From: Ligula intestinalis
Lineage: Eukaryota; Platyhelminthes; Cestoda; Diphyllobothriidea; Diphyllobothriidae
Length of the DNA stretch: 64,000 bases
NCBI GenBank assembly: GCA_036362985.1
Contig: JAYGXS010000001.1
Span: 50,993,954 to 51,057,953 of the forward strand
Direction of reading: 5' to 3'
A program made the position numbers and the translations under genes. Positions within the stretch are counted from its first letter, which is position 1; every line of letters begins with the position of its first letter. This document shows, in pieces, positions 10,263-22,429 of this stretch. Below the pieces are notes generated by a model, which saw only the letters and a list, made by a program, of their open reading frames with translations, searched no databases and was not told where the DNA came from.

Positions 10263-11770
10263 TTAAAGGAACTCACTGTAAAAGCGTGAACGTTTCAGGG
10301 TGATATATTTGCCCCTGTTCAGTCTTTTGTAGGCCTTCTTGAAGGCCTTTATGAAGGCTCTTCTAATTTCCGCACGATCTTGATTGTGTGATAAGCACCA
10401 CACAGTTGCCACTTCTGCGTTGTTAACAGATAAAGCGGAATGCATAAAAATTTACCTGTCAGAAGCTGATGCAACGTTGAATTTTCAAAAGCCCTCTTTG
10501 GGCTGTCAACATATGCCCCGGTGAAGCTTACCTCGGCGGTAATGCTGTCCAAAAACAGGGCTTTGAAAACCCTGTCCGCAAAGTCTTCTAAGCTATTACC
10601 GCCTAACGAAAGTAGGTGGCTTGTCTGTGAAGGCAGGTCAGAAGAAAATCATGACATACCAACTGGCGTCGGAATTCTGCGTCGGACAGGCGGGACAGTA
10701 GGCCGTCGTATTCCAGCAGGTTCGATACCCGCGAGGAAATGACAACATGCGTGTTTATAGCATTCGAAGTGTCTGCGCCCCTTGCTTCCCTCGCCTGCAG
10801 GAGAAGCATCTGATTTTCCAGTAACTGCTTGTTACTCTTGACGAGAAAATCAGAGATACTGAGCATGAAGTTGTTGAGGTGGTTTAGGTACTGAAAGACC
10901 GTTTTCTCAAAACCTCGTCTCCTGTGACGGTGGCGTTTAGTTATCTGGCTGCCTACAAAGCGTAGTCGTTTTAGCGCACATGCTTACCAGTTGCGGCTGA
11001 AGGTGTCGATGACCGACACGATGGCATTGTAACTTCGCTAGCAGAGGAACTACTATCAGATTCCTGAAACATTTTACACATCACGTAGGCAAATGAACTT
11101 CTTACGGATGAGGACGATGAGGAAATGCGGACCTTTCCGCGGAGATAATCATGTAATTTAGTCGGTGTACGTTTTTCGCGACCAGATTGGCGTCGGGAGC
11201 TGTTGCCGTCAGACATTACAAGTCTAAACTGAAAAGGTCGCATTTAGCGCCTATTAAACGACTGGTTGCTGTTACAGCAGGAACCAGGCTAGGCAAAAGT
11301 CGCTTCCAATGAAACTGGAAGCTATGGTAAAGGTTTTATTTGTGAAATGGCATGTAGTACAAAGGCAAGCACAGCATACGAGGAAAGAGCAAAGTACGTT
11401 AAACAGGGAAACTTACCTGCTGGCCAACATTTAAATTAATTTGGCTCTTGACGTCCCAACGGTCATTAATCTCGATGAGGATACAGTGATCGTCAACGGG
11501 GAACGACGTGAACTTGCGGACGTCCGATGGCAATGGGCAGCAATGCAATATATCACCTAACTGTGCTTTGAAAACTTTGAAATTTTATGAGTTTTGCGGA
11601 TAAGTACAAAAATCCTCAACATTAATATACTCAACATACACCAAATGAATATCACCCGAAGTTGAGCGAACAATGTTCTTGATGCATAAAAACTTACCTT
11701 CTATTGCAATTGAGCCTTTAAAGGTGGCTTTCGCTTTGCAGTGGAACCCCTTTCGTGGCAGAACGACCCA
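10263..11770 (-). CDS. Multi-exon gene resembling DUF4806-domain protein (downstream paralogue, reading frame open)
   Basis: Exons, 5' to 3' on the minus strand: ~11770-11698, 11556-11417, 11228-10988, 10952-10660, 10624-10456 and 10414-10263 (TAA). All splice joins from the first to the last keep frame (phases 1,0,1,0,1) with GT..AG borders, giving about 355 open codons; the start exon is not identified. The third exon is Ser/Arg-rich (a run of six Ser). The fourth holds a helical LVKSNKQLLENQMLLLQARE stretch and ends GLLSRLSDAEFRRQL, continuing into LLSLGGNSLEDFADRVFKALF, then FTGAYVDSPKRAFENSTL and a basic helix AEIRRAFIKAFKKAYKRL. That order (FR..LV, GG....., G...K.AF, basic helix) resembles DUF4806, a domain of unknown function; the name is from pattern, not a search. 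Confidence 0.6.
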
Positions 11771-12003
11771 TTTATTATGTTTATACCCCCTTTATTTGTA
11801 ATAATCATAAGTCGAAGGACGTTGAGGAATAAAATTAGAAAATTTTATTCAAATATTATAAAAATTAAAATGTACATGGACTCTTTGACATGACGTTTTG
11901 ACATCTTGATATTATTGTCCTGTTTGGTCTTTGACTTCCCCCAAAGGGCCAGCCGTTATTTCTAGAATTTATGTGAACGTTAAGTATGTATACGTAGACT
12001 TAC

Positions 12004-12741
12004 CATTTGGCACAGAGCGCTTTTTAAGGCGTGTCTGGCGCTGATTTTCGGTGTCTAACATCACTTTTAGACGCCGCTTGACGGCGTCCTCCAGTTACGA
12101 CACCTTAGGTTTCCTCGCGCCATTCCAGGCGCCGAAGAGGTCTAAGTATAAACTGTGGCGATGATATTAGGAGACTTACACATGATCAAATTGTCAAATG
12201 CAGATTTTTCTAGGGACAGTTTACACTTTTTGCCCTTAAAATTAAGGTGTGAACTGATTTCATTGTCAAAAACTGCGGCGAAAATTCACTTGACGAAATC
12301 ATCAAGCTTACTTCCACGCAGTCCATTCAGATAGGTAATCTAAGGAAAGTAAATTTAACCAAATGTGTTGCTTACCAAGTCTTTGCGGAATTTATCATCC
12401 GTTAACGGGGCATTTAGTCTTCGGAAGTCGGCAGCTGTCCGGAGCGGTTTTTTGACGGGATTTTGAATGACGGTAGAATCAACCGACTGGAGGGCCTTCG
12501 GCTGCTGACGAATCAGCGCCTCGAGCTGCCGCTGCCGTGACAGCACTTTCCCTAGCATGTATTCTAGGCGATTAAGCCTCTCTCTGTCCTCGTCCATGTG
12601 CTTAGGAAGCATGTTACACAAGAATCGTATGCCGGGATCGTCATTCTCGGCCTCTTGGCTGCCATTTGTGGGTTCAATAAAGTCCCCGCCAGTGGGCAGA
12701 GTGTCTTCGCTTTTCTCAAACACCTCATCTGGGTCTCCTTC
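12004..12741 (-). pseudogene. DUF4806-like upstream paralogue with two in-frame stops
   Basis: Exons: 12741-12376, 12339-12180 and 12141-12004, with GT..AG borders. The first carries an acidic lead, a coiled-coil-like DRERLNRLEYMLGKVLSRQR segment and PLRTAADFRRLNAPLTDDKF, ending FRKDL. The second continues ITYLNGLRGSKLDDFVK, stop (TGA, 12288-12286), IFAAVFDNEISSHLNFKG, and the third gives LFGAWNGARKPKVS, stop (TAA, 12097-12095), then LEDAVKRRLKVML. Exon boundaries and intron phases (0 then 1) are identical to the last three exons of the downstream unit, so the two are paralogues. The stops suggest decay; readthrough or assembly error cannot be excluded. Confidence 0.58.
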
Positions 12742-12759
12742 CTAAGTGCCATAAACATA

Positions 12760-14500
12760 TACATCAATGGAAATGCCATCATGTTTAGTCTGTGTGAAGT
12801 CAGGACTACATTTCGATTGTGTTTATGGCAAAATATTTTTGGAGAACAAGGCTTGACTGAAATTCGATGTCTAAAAATAACGACACGCGCGTATAAACTG
12901 AAATGCAGGCCAATCTGCAGAATTCAAGTACGTTTGGGCTTTTGAATACTGTATATGTATTGAGTCGACAGGTCTGCGTTTAGCGTTTACTGCTATTCGA
13001 CTCTAGTACGTACGGATTTACAGAGTAGTATAAAATATGAAACCCTGCAAAGCTGATAGTCCATAGATTTGTAGTAGCTTACTTCAATAATCGATTACGA
13101 CGAACATCCACGAAGATAATATCAGGCACGTGTTACGCTTTATGAAGAAGCTAGAGTCCTAGGGAGCAAAATTCAATTTCCTTTGAAAAATATGACTCAA
13201 GTATCTGAATAACGTATTTATTCTGTTAACTTCAGAGATTAATCATGTGAAATTTAATTTACTGTCTTCGCTAAAGAATTATGGCAGGCAATAGTAACTT
13301 GAAGATATTTATATACTAAGACATGTTGTGTGTCACTGAAACCGAAAAAGCACGTTTTTACTTTGAAGTTGAAGTTTGACTTACACCTACACAAAAAGTG
13401 GTTAATTCGTTGCACTGTTAAAAAATCTCTGGCACACACCAAGTCAATGTCGATTGTTTTACCTTTGTGAAATCTACGGATAGAAAAATGGGCTTGGCTT
13501 ACCTTTAAATCAACGTAGTGCAAATGGGCATGGACATTTTTTCGGGTCGTCAGAGGAACTGTGTTCATATCTCAATTTCAAAACGTAAGGTCTTAACTTT
13601 AAAAGGCTTGGATTTTTGCCAAGGCGGTCAGCTAAAGAAACAAATAACTGAAAGTATCCGCGTTATTCGGACTTGATAGAACTATCTTCACTATAGCGCA
13701 CGCCGCTTTAAGAGGCATCGCATATTGTCTTAAGTACGTTACAAACACAGTATTAGTCTAGTCATGCGAATTCTGTAATGACCCACAATAACCGATGCAA
13801 AAAAGAGTGGCGAGTTGCTGTTCCACTTGGTCAAGCGAGTTGTCAGTCACTCAACTGTTTCAAATGCAGTGAATCCCAACCCATCTACATTCGATTGGGT
13901 ACTGGTGCGACTATATTATAGTTACTGGACTTACATCCTGACCTCCCCAGCATACAATACACATAGAGCAGCATGGGATTGAAAGAAAGCGGAAGGCAAT
14001 TTGCCTGGCCCTCGTCTTCACGAAATACTTAGTTGACAGTAACGAAGTATATTGTGGTGCACTTTCCGAAAGGTTGAGCAAACTGCCCTCCAATGGAATC
14101 ACTTTCTTTATTCTCAATTCCGACAAAGGAAAAGGCCGGTAAAATGGATAAAAATCCATCTTTAACCCGACGAGGAATGCGCTGATACCCATGAATTGGA
14201 GTGTTTGCTCATGAAGAATCCAGAGGCAGACTGGTGGTAGTTAGAGACCATATCACTTCATGCGCTTCGGTGTCGTTGTCCCACCGCAGTAAAAAAACGA
14301 CTCAAAAAGAGACCATAACAGAGAGTGCGGGAATAAATGTAGGAAATGGAGAAAATTCCAGGCAATCGGATCACAACAAAACCTCGGGGAATTTTTCTGC
14401 CAACAAAATAATGTCCGAACACTGAACTGTCAAGCAAGAGAGAGCTATGATTGATTAATTTTTTAGAAGCCAAAATTCAAGTTAATGGTTTATTTTGTTT
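12760..14500. other. Mostly unassigned DNA upstream of the DUF4806-like pair
   Basis: A 93-codon open stretch lies on the minus strand at 13911-14192 and contains a possible splice donor near 13930, but I recognise no domain in it. Apart from the possible exon listed above I see nothing. Confidence 0.3.
13490..13570 (-). other. Possible upstream exon of DUF4806-like unit
   Basis: A short open stretch reading PLTTRKNVHAHLHYVDLK ends at a good donor (GTAAGCC on the minus strand). It vaguely resembles the first visible exon of the downstream paralogue (LPRKGFHCKAKATFKG). Very tentative. Confidence 0.2.
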
Positions 14501-14539
14501 TATCAACAGTACAATAAAAAACACGGACAAAGTTGCAGT

Positions 14540-15120
14540 ACGTAGGAGTGAAAGTGATGTAGAACTCATTAAAAATTCCATTTTAAATGCCTGGGTCAGA
14601 CTTTAACTTTTGTATTTACTAGGCAAGAAACGTTTCCAATTTATAAAGTCGAAAGTCTTGTTCCAGATTTTGCCTCAGTGCTTAAATCAATATCTTTTCC
14701 CATCAGTCGCGATGGAGAGACAGCGGTAGAACCTCAGAGGAGCTAGTTCCTCAACATCGGACAACATGCTGTTGAATTGCTTATTACGATTGACAAAAAA
14801 ACTAAAAAACCACTGCGATATATCTCTCCTTCGTCTTTTGCATCCTTAAGTCTGTCATGCGAATGGCGGACAATAAATATCTATCCGATACATAATGAAG
14901 GGTCCAGAACCAGTGTTACCAATTATCGCCACGGCAGTCTTCGATACACCTGTTTTAAGATTATAGAAAACGTAATTTAAAAAAAAACGACGAAGTATTT
15001 GGAGGAGAACTAATTTATTTCGGCGTTCCAAATGGCATCAGGTTGTTGCTTTTGACCGAGCCGTGAAATCGTGCTCAAGAGGGATTCAGGGTACTGTTTA
15101 TATTTCAAAGCCATTTAAAT
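14540..15120 (+). mobile_element. Degenerate LINE RT fragment, copy 1
   Basis: Around 14830-14975 the reading SLSCEWRTINIYPIHNEGSR, then TNYRHGSLRYTCFKIIENVI, matches the LINE RT block P..W..A.V.PI.K.G....NYRPISLT....K..E..I. Near 15050, RAVKSCSRGIQGTVYISKPF corresponds to the ...VD.VYLDFSKAF palm region. Frameshifts abound. An equivalent copy lies about 820 bp downstream in the same orientation. Confidence 0.65.
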
Positions 15121-15439
15121 AGACCTTACTTGACCTCATTGTCCTGTAAAATTACAACAAATTACCAGAGCTATGTCTGGTCAATTATCTAAGTTAATAG
15201 AACGTTTCGGAATAAAAATAGAGAACGAAAAAAGTCATGGAGACTGATTCATGACAATACGTCAAAAGATTTGCTGTCAGTCAAAATACTACCAGAAAGA
15301 GCTGAAGAGTTTATTTTATTATGTCAACATTCCATTAGGCAAAACGGGCTACATTGCAATACTTGTGGATGGCAGTGACTTAGAATTTGTTAAACGTCCT
15401 TAACTGATTGCTTCAGTCAGTCTCTTGTTTATGTATTAA

Positions 15440-16170
15440 CTAGATAAAACCGATACTCCAATTTGCAACGTTAATCAACCTGTACGAAATTTCGTCTCAG
15501 CGCTTAAGTTTTCATACGTCTCGTCAACCGTGGTGGTAAGACAGCTGCAGAACCGCAGAGGAGCTAAGTCCTAGGCGTTGGACAAGATAATACTGAATTG
15601 CCTTCAACAGTGGGCAAACACACGAAACTACTGCGGCATATCTTGCTTTCCTCGTTCGCATTGGGAGGTATGCCATCTGAATGGGGGACAACAAATACCT
15701 ACTTGATATATAATGGTCGGCCTGAACCAACGTTACCAATTATCGCACCGTCAGCCTTTAACGCATCTCTTTTAGAGTAACAGAAAGCATAATAAAAGAA
15801 AATATAAAGAAGCTTCTGCGGAAGAACTACTTACTCGCTGGGTTCTGGCAGGGCCTATGATCCGTTCTTGCCTTTCCAAAATGTTGCCCTCAAACGGGCA
15901 GTGAACTCGTGCCCTGGATGAGGAGGAAGGAGGTTTCAATGTTTGCTAACTTTATTCAGGTAAGCTTTCGATGGCGCTCTTAAACATTTTTAATTTATAC
16001 ACTATCTGAAATTGGAATAATCGTCAAGCTGCTGACATACATATCAGGTTTTCTAAGAGGAAACTCGCATATCGTCTGTAATGGTGGCTTGATTTCAAAC
16101 GATACCTCTGCTTTAACTGATGGTTCTCCGTACTCAGTTCTTGAGCTTGTCACTATTTGTAGGCCTGTAC
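15440..16170 (+). mobile_element. Degenerate LINE RT fragment, copy 2
   Basis: LLRHILLSSFALGGMPSEWG, then TNTYLIYNGRPEPTLPIIAP (15620-15750) matches the same RT block as the copy at 14830. Further on, FLRGNSHIVCNGGLISN and a run equivalent to SGVPQGSVLGP (reading TDGSPYSVLEL) are seen near 16050-16150. The two copies align over roughly 400 bp including upstream sequence, so they are tandem members of one family. Confidence 0.65.
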
Positions 16171-17220
16171 CTTGAGATGTATTTAAATGCAGAGTATGTG
16201 GTTATTTTCTGAAAAATTTTTGTACTCTTAAGTAAGATTTTATGAAGTCACAGTTTGCGCCTGGCTCATACCAACCGAGGACTGTACATTTTCCTAAATT
16301 ATTGCCGTAAAAATTAATGCTGTTGCTTTATTGAAGAAGACAGCCCTTTTCTCAAAATCAAATGACATAAAATGAGAAATAAAGAACGAAAAACAATGCA
16401 GATACTTAAAATTGCTTGTAACGACTGCGTTATTCGCTCTTCTTTGCTGAGTAGCGAATGCTTTACTACTTCGTCTTAGATTATTCCATTTCTTAACAAT
16501 TTTCTCCAAACTACCAAAATTGGTAGGTATTTTGTTCATAATAATCCGTTTGAGCGTCCTTCGTCATGAATATTGGGACGAAGGTCTACTTCCTTCCAAA
16601 AGGTTTTGAAACCGCCATCGAAATACATAAATTTATTTTGCACTGCTAATATCTGCTATCCCATTAGCCTTATATTTGGCTAACTAAAAATGCTACAGTT
16701 AAGTCAAATTAACTCGTGAAGGGCGTATTTTTTTCTCTTTTGCTACGAATATTGTATAGCTAGCTTTTTTCACTAAAGTGATATTCTCCTTGTTCATGCA
16801 TTGTTTGCATTGGCCTTTGTCAAAATATTTCCAGGCCGTTGACACAATTAAAGAAAATCATTACAGCAGAGTATGCGTGTATTGGATAGCTGTTTACTTA
16901 TCTCTGTTGTACACTTCCGATCTCTCCATCCAGGTTTTGTTTTGTTTGGCCAGCATGTTGATTTTAGACGATTAACATTTGGAAGTATTTTATGTCAGTG
17001 CAAATCAACCCACTATATCCGAAGACCAGAATTTAATCAATTATCAGTCTGTATTGCATCCCCAATGAAAAGTTATTTTGGTAGCCCTTATCTTTATAAT
17101 AGGTGTTTGCACTGGACGCAGTGGTTGCACTTAGACCGTCGTTTCCAGGAATTTCTGCCACGTGCCTCACTGTGGGTTGGGTGCAAGGACAATGATATGC
17201 GCGAAACTTAGCTTATATTA
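16170..17220. other. No recognisable gene
   Basis: AT-rich DNA. A plus-strand stretch at 16873-17211 is open for 112 codons but shows no domain, and its composition matches the surroundings. Confidence 0.3.
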
Positions 17221-17730
17221 ATGGCAGACTTTCGACGCACCCACCGCACTCTGCCGTGCCTCATCCGCCCTGACTTGGCATAAAGATGCAGACAAGAAGA
17301 CTGGAGGCAGGGTGAGGCATAGAGTGGGGGTTGGCGCAGCGTGAGTGTGTGCCTAGACCTGTTTCAGTTCATCCTCTTCCCCTTTTCGTGGCAGTTGTTC
17401 TGAGTGCGCACCCCCGATAAGGCCTGGCATTCTCTGCTCTGGTACTCCTATTCATCCAGCGAATCCCCAGTGGGACCTGTTTTAGGGGACATTGGATGCG
17501 ATACTCCTTTTTTCACGGGCACTTGCTACGATAAAGCCGTTGAGGTCGGCAGTAGGCGGAAAGCCGTGCGTTCATCAGGCGTGGATAGCACATGGATTTG
17601 AGATTTTAAGCCTTGCCAGTCACTGCAGTTTATCTCGCCTCCGATCTTATTGACACTTTCTTTGCACGAATCTCGGGTGGGTGGGAGAGGAGAGAGCGCT
17701 GCAGACGCAACGCAATTCACCAACAGTATT
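17220..17730. repeat. GC-richer unclassified repeat
   Basis: The block differs sharply in composition from its flanks and contains several GTGAGGC / GCCTCAC-like words. Part of it (around 17580-17640) resembles 19440-19500: both contain GCAYRTGGATTTGRG, then TAAGCC and CCAGT. No coding motif is visible. It looks like a diverged dispersed repeat, class unknown. Confidence 0.4.
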
Positions 17731-19060
17731 GACTAATTGACGCGAACTTCGCCAGCCCTGAGTCCATCGTGCAGCAACTTACACAGTAAACGCGACATGC
17801 TAAAAATTAACCAAGGTTTAAGCAACTGTAATGATCCCGACAAATCCTCGTTTTACCAAGGGCACAACCTTTGTTGTAGCTTGCACTGTAAAACAAACCT
17901 TACCAGAACTGAGTTAGGTAAAAGCTTCCGCGAAATCTCTGTTAGCGTACAACATACTAATTAGAGTAGCGCTTACGATCCTTGCCCGCGAGAATCGAAT
18001 TCCTTAATTTCCCCAGACTGCAGGCGTTTCATTTGTGACAATATCCAGTATCGACTGTTCCTGTGAGTTGGAAACGTAAAAGCGTTTACATTTTTGACAG
18101 TGGCATTTAACTTTGATTAGAAAAACGACAGAAGGATAATGCCATTTTTAGTTTATTATCTGCAAGGAATAATTATTCATATTTTCCAATGCACTTCGAT
18201 TTCAGCCAATATCCGTAAAGCAGTCCGTGTGAAACAAACAGTAAAGTCGACCGTGTAATTGCTTTCCAGCACTAAAAATTATGTATGATCGCTTAATAAA
18301 GAGAGGATACGTAATTGTTGATGTCACACATCTCAGCATAAACCTTTTTCCACAGCTGCTAGATAAACGAGCCCGTTTGCATGAATATCGTCTTCCCTTG
18401 GATCTGAAGGCCCATGAATGCGCTGTTATGGAGAACACTGTACTTTACGGGGTTCTGCAAGAGGGTAAGAACACTTCTTTTGTAACTGCTGATCATCTGG
18501 TCAGTTGCTAAACCACATCGAAGCCGCTACGGACAATCAATTTATCAGTCATCGGCACAGTCACCAGAGTTCTTTGTAAAACCTGTTATTCATGCCACCA
18601 GCGTTGAACGTGGGCACCGACAATGGTATCAAATTTCTTCACAAGATAAGGTCGACTCCGGGTTATGCATATAATGTTTACGCCTCTTTGACAGATGGGA
18701 AGTCGTTCCACAATGTCCTTTTCAACTATGAAAGTAACTTCGAGATCACGTAGAATTTACTATCAGCGTCGGCTACGGCAGATTCAAGCACATTCAAGCT
18801 TGCAGCTGCCCTATTCAGAGTATCGGGCCTGATTGAGAGTAGCAACGTCCACCCTGTAGAGCATCAGTTCTCAGGCGACTTTAGCTATTTTTTAAACCGT
18901 CAGTTTTCCATTAGATAATTTCAAATAAAACGAGCATTCTAGACTACCAGTCTGAGCTGTTTTAGGCTGGCACAATGTCGAGACACAAGCACGAAATTGT
19001 TGTTTTAACATGTATTTTGCGTTATCGGACCACACCTAGCCTGTAGTTTGCCTATTAAGC
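17731..19060. other. No clear gene; one decayed open frame at 18580-18916
   Basis: On the plus strand, the frame including GTDNGIKFLHKIRSTPGYAY and VSGLIESSNVHPVEHQFSGD runs from about 18580 to 18916 with a single TAG (18760s). I do not recognise it. A 76-codon open stretch at 18281-18511 precedes it in another frame. Possibly transposon ORF debris. Confidence 0.25.
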
Positions 19061-19690
19061 CCATCCCCAGCGATGGAGCAGGCATTGCTATCCCAAAATA
19101 GAACTCTTGGAACATTTCAAGGAGCTGTCAAATCCAGCTATGGGCCATGGTTTTTGTTTAGTAGAAAGATGACACCTACAGTAGGGCTGCCACTCAATCA
19201 GTGGGCATTTTTTCGAAAGGAGAATGAGGGGGAAGGGGTGACTACCGATTGCAATGACACATACCCGAGGTGGCGTGATTGCAGGTAACCCGCAAAAACT
19301 GGGGTGTGATGGCTAAGCATAGCAGCGCTGCCTGGAGTAACAACTGAGCGGTGTCCTACATGAGATACTTTTTGACTCCAGAAGTGCATGGACTAAAAAA
19401 ACCAACGCCATAGCGCTGGTTAAGCAAGCCCTCCTTCGAAATTCGATGGCATGTGGATTTGGGTTCTAAGCCAGCCAGTGGTATGCAACCGATTTCTGTG
19501 TGAAAATGCGGGAAGGAGAAAAGGTTAATTTAGCAGCTTAAACGGTAAAACGCAATGTGATTAAACTAAAAATTAGTTCACATTTATCATTATTACATGA
19601 GTGCAGTCCTTTAGAGCAGAGACTAGAATGCAGTTGCAGTTACGGTACAGTCGTCATCTTCAATCTGATTTCTAGGCTTTCCCCACCGTG
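19061..19690. repeat. Unclassified repeat debris
   Basis: The stretch shares short segments with the repeat at 17220-17730 (notably 19440-19500) and has no coding motif. A G-rich patch lies at about 19220-19240. Confidence 0.3.
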
Positions 19691-20013
19691 AACATATGTG
19701 CTTCGCCGATCTAGTAGACGAACAATTAAGTTTTGCTGTGCCCAGGAACTCACAACGGGAACCCGCCAGATTGTCACAAAGTGACTACGATGATATGATG
19801 AAATAGATCCGACAAAGCAAAGGCAGACCGGATGACGGCTGATGAAGGCCAACAAGCCATAAATGGCCATTCCGGTCTCCCTTTGCTTTGTCAGATCCAT
19901 TCCATCATGTCATCATAGTCACTAGGTGACGGTCTGTCTGGTTCACGTTGTGAGCTCCTGTGCAAAGCGGAACTTAATTGTTCCGCTACTAGACCGGCAA
20001 AGCACACATATTT
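19691..20013. repeat. 323 bp imperfect palindrome with SINE tail at its centre
   Basis: The left arm (19691-~19833) is the reverse complement of the right arm (~19870-20013), including shared TCTAGTAG...GAACAATTAAGTT, CACAACG, GTGACTA(C/T)GATGA and GACAAAGCAAAGG words. The 36 bp centre carries GATGACGGCTGATGAAGGC, which also occurs in the SINE tail just downstream (20142). The arms look about 80-85% identical. Confidence 0.8.
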
Positions 20014-20044
20014 ATCATGTTCCCGATCGCAACCGACAAAGCGA

Positions 20045-20210
20045 GGAGACCGTGATGACGTGGTAGAGTATTGCACTCAATGACCAAAGGTCCCGGGTGC
20101 AAATCTCGGTGGTTTCAACCCTTGAGATTGGGTATGACTGGCTGATGACGGCTAACAAGCCAGAAATGGCCGTTTCGGTCTCCCTTTACTTTGTTGGATC
20201 CATTTCCCAA
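20045..20210 (+). mobile_element. tRNA-derived SINE
   Basis: The head resembles an RNA polymerase III internal promoter: a box A-like GACGTGGTAGAGTATTG (about 20057-20073) and, about 25 bp on, a box B-like GGTGCAAATCTC (about 20096-20107). The tail reads GGGTATGACTGGCTGATGACGG, then CAAGCC.GAAATGGCC and CGGTCTCCCTTT. The same tail occurs at 19831-19905 and, inverted, at 60455-60524, which supports a dispersed family. Confidence 0.65.
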
Positions 20211-22425
20211 TTATATTTATTTATCATGATCCTTCTAAAACTAACTACAACCAGCAGTTTTACTGAATAAAACAGCCTAATTTATTTTGCAGCATCTAAA
20301 TAAAGTATTCAGGAGTAAGTCCGTGTAAGGGTGAGAACTAAACAGGACAATGCATTATCTGACGGAATCGAAAACATTGGTTTGTCCTAATAAGGTGCAA
20401 CTGGAGTTTTCAATGCAATAGCCTGTGAATTCTGACCTGTCTATTCAGTGCAGTTCAGAGCATAAATCGTCTACAACGGCATAGAAGCTTCCTTAACTGG
20501 TGCAATGATTTTGTAGAAAACTAGGTAGGGATTCCTTGTGGGGCCGCCTGGGGAGCTTGTGAAGTGCGCCCCTCAGGCTCATGGGCACCTGATTTTAAGG
20601 GTGAGGAGGGATGGGGCACGTCGAGAAAAGTATGTAGATCGCAATTATTCTGCAAAGTAAAAATTTACGAAGGAAAGTTGGGGCGCGTACTCAAACTGCA
20701 GGCGGGGACGCTGAAGCATGCTTTAATACAATCGCTAACCCTCTACCAGACCAACAGCGAGCGCGTGTATGTCGGGGGAGTGTGCGCCAACTAGAGCGAG
20801 GCCACTGGGGGAGCACCTCAGTGGTACCACCAACACCAACTAGAAAAAAGGTTCACGCAGTACAAAAGTGGGATGATCGCGGAAATCACCCTAATAAAAA
20901 TTTGTAAGTAAGCGATTACTCACATGGTTAATTTAAAAGGCTATTTTTGCTTAATACACTGACTGAAGCGGTTTTTGCATGCGGCGGCCTTCCAAAGACC
21001 ACTCTGCAGTTCAATACCATCATCAAATCCCTGTTGGATCAACGGATGGTGTGTAGAAAACTGGAAGATTATGTGTAATTCAACCTACTTAAAAAATTAA
21101 GAAGGTGGCTATAATACATAAGGTATTTCGAAGACCCCACTTGGAAACCCTACCGAAGATTAATATTTAGTATTTGCTTTTCCCTGCGGCTATTCTTGTA
21201 AAGAGATCTCTACTAAGGAGATCATCCACCTCTCCGAGAGCTCTAAAATTATTTATTAGTTCTTGAAGAGATATAAGTTAAAGTTTTGCTTCCCTTGACT
21301 CATGCGGCAGAACAAAATCAAAAACGCAAAACTTTAAAATTTCGGGCGTACATGTTGTTCGCTTTCACATAATGGTTTCAGAGGGCGCTGATACATGGAC
21401 TGACCTGCAACTTTTGATACCGCAGGTTATGTTCCTGCTGACAGCACGCAGAATATTAATATGCACCATGAATCTTAACTAATACTTACTTTGCCTTAGA
21501 GTTATATAACTGGAATACCGCCCTTTTTGTACACTTTGTTGATTCATAGTTTAAAGATTTACATGACGGAAAGGTAAAATTATTTGGGTAGATAAAAGAT
21601 GAATAAAGACGTGCGATTGCATGCAAACACAACATACTTTCTCAACTATAATAAGAGTATTTGGCAGCAATCCAGAAATGTAGCCATACTCAAAGTGTTC
21701 GCATCTAACTAAATAACAGCATTGTTTGCATCTTCTGCTACATTTGGTGTTTTAATCTGCATAATCTAAGCTCAACGACCTTCATTGCGAGCAACTATAT
21801 TTCAATGTAAAGTTCGTTTCCTATAAATTCCTGGCAGAAGTCGATTTAAATCAGATAATTGTTAATCTGAGTACAATAAGCATGCCATTGTGCGTAATTT
21901 TTACATCAGTTTTGAAAATGGAAAAAATGCGGACTACAGTGTGATTTTTCGTGTCTAAAAGCCTACTAACTTATACGGAGGGGTCCCCGTCCCTTTATTC
22001 ATTCAGAGCCTCATAAACGTGGCTGACTAAACTCAATGTCATTGGATGAAAGTAAATTATAGTAAACTTTCGAGACGTGAGGATGACCTTAACAGGGTGC
22101 CTGAAGAGAAGACCATCTAATTTTTATACCGGTCTGAGCTCTCGCCGTAAATTGATTTGTTTTGTGAACTTTCAAAACGACTTTAAGGGAAGATCTTTGC
22201 GAAGGAAACTCATGGGTTGCCGCTAGCGTTTTGTGTCGGTATGGGAATGTAAAACGACCAACTTTTAAGTAGTATAAATCTGTTTCTGTGTGCAGTATGG
22301 GAAAAAGTACGCCACTTCATCGTTGGCATAATCGATCAGGAAAGGCTCAATTCACAACCCATTTCACCACCGTCAATCAACTCTGACATTCCATATCAAT
22401 AGTTAACCAATCAGCCTCCTTTGGC
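20211..22425. other. No recognisable gene
   Basis: A GC-richer patch at about 20520-20830 (open for 76 codons on the plus strand, no domain) interrupts AT-rich DNA. The rest shows no motif. Confidence 0.3.
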
Positions 22426-22429
22426 CTAC

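Noticed and set aside
16873..17211. 112-codon open stretch
   Set aside because: No recognisable domain and no compositional difference from flanking DNA.
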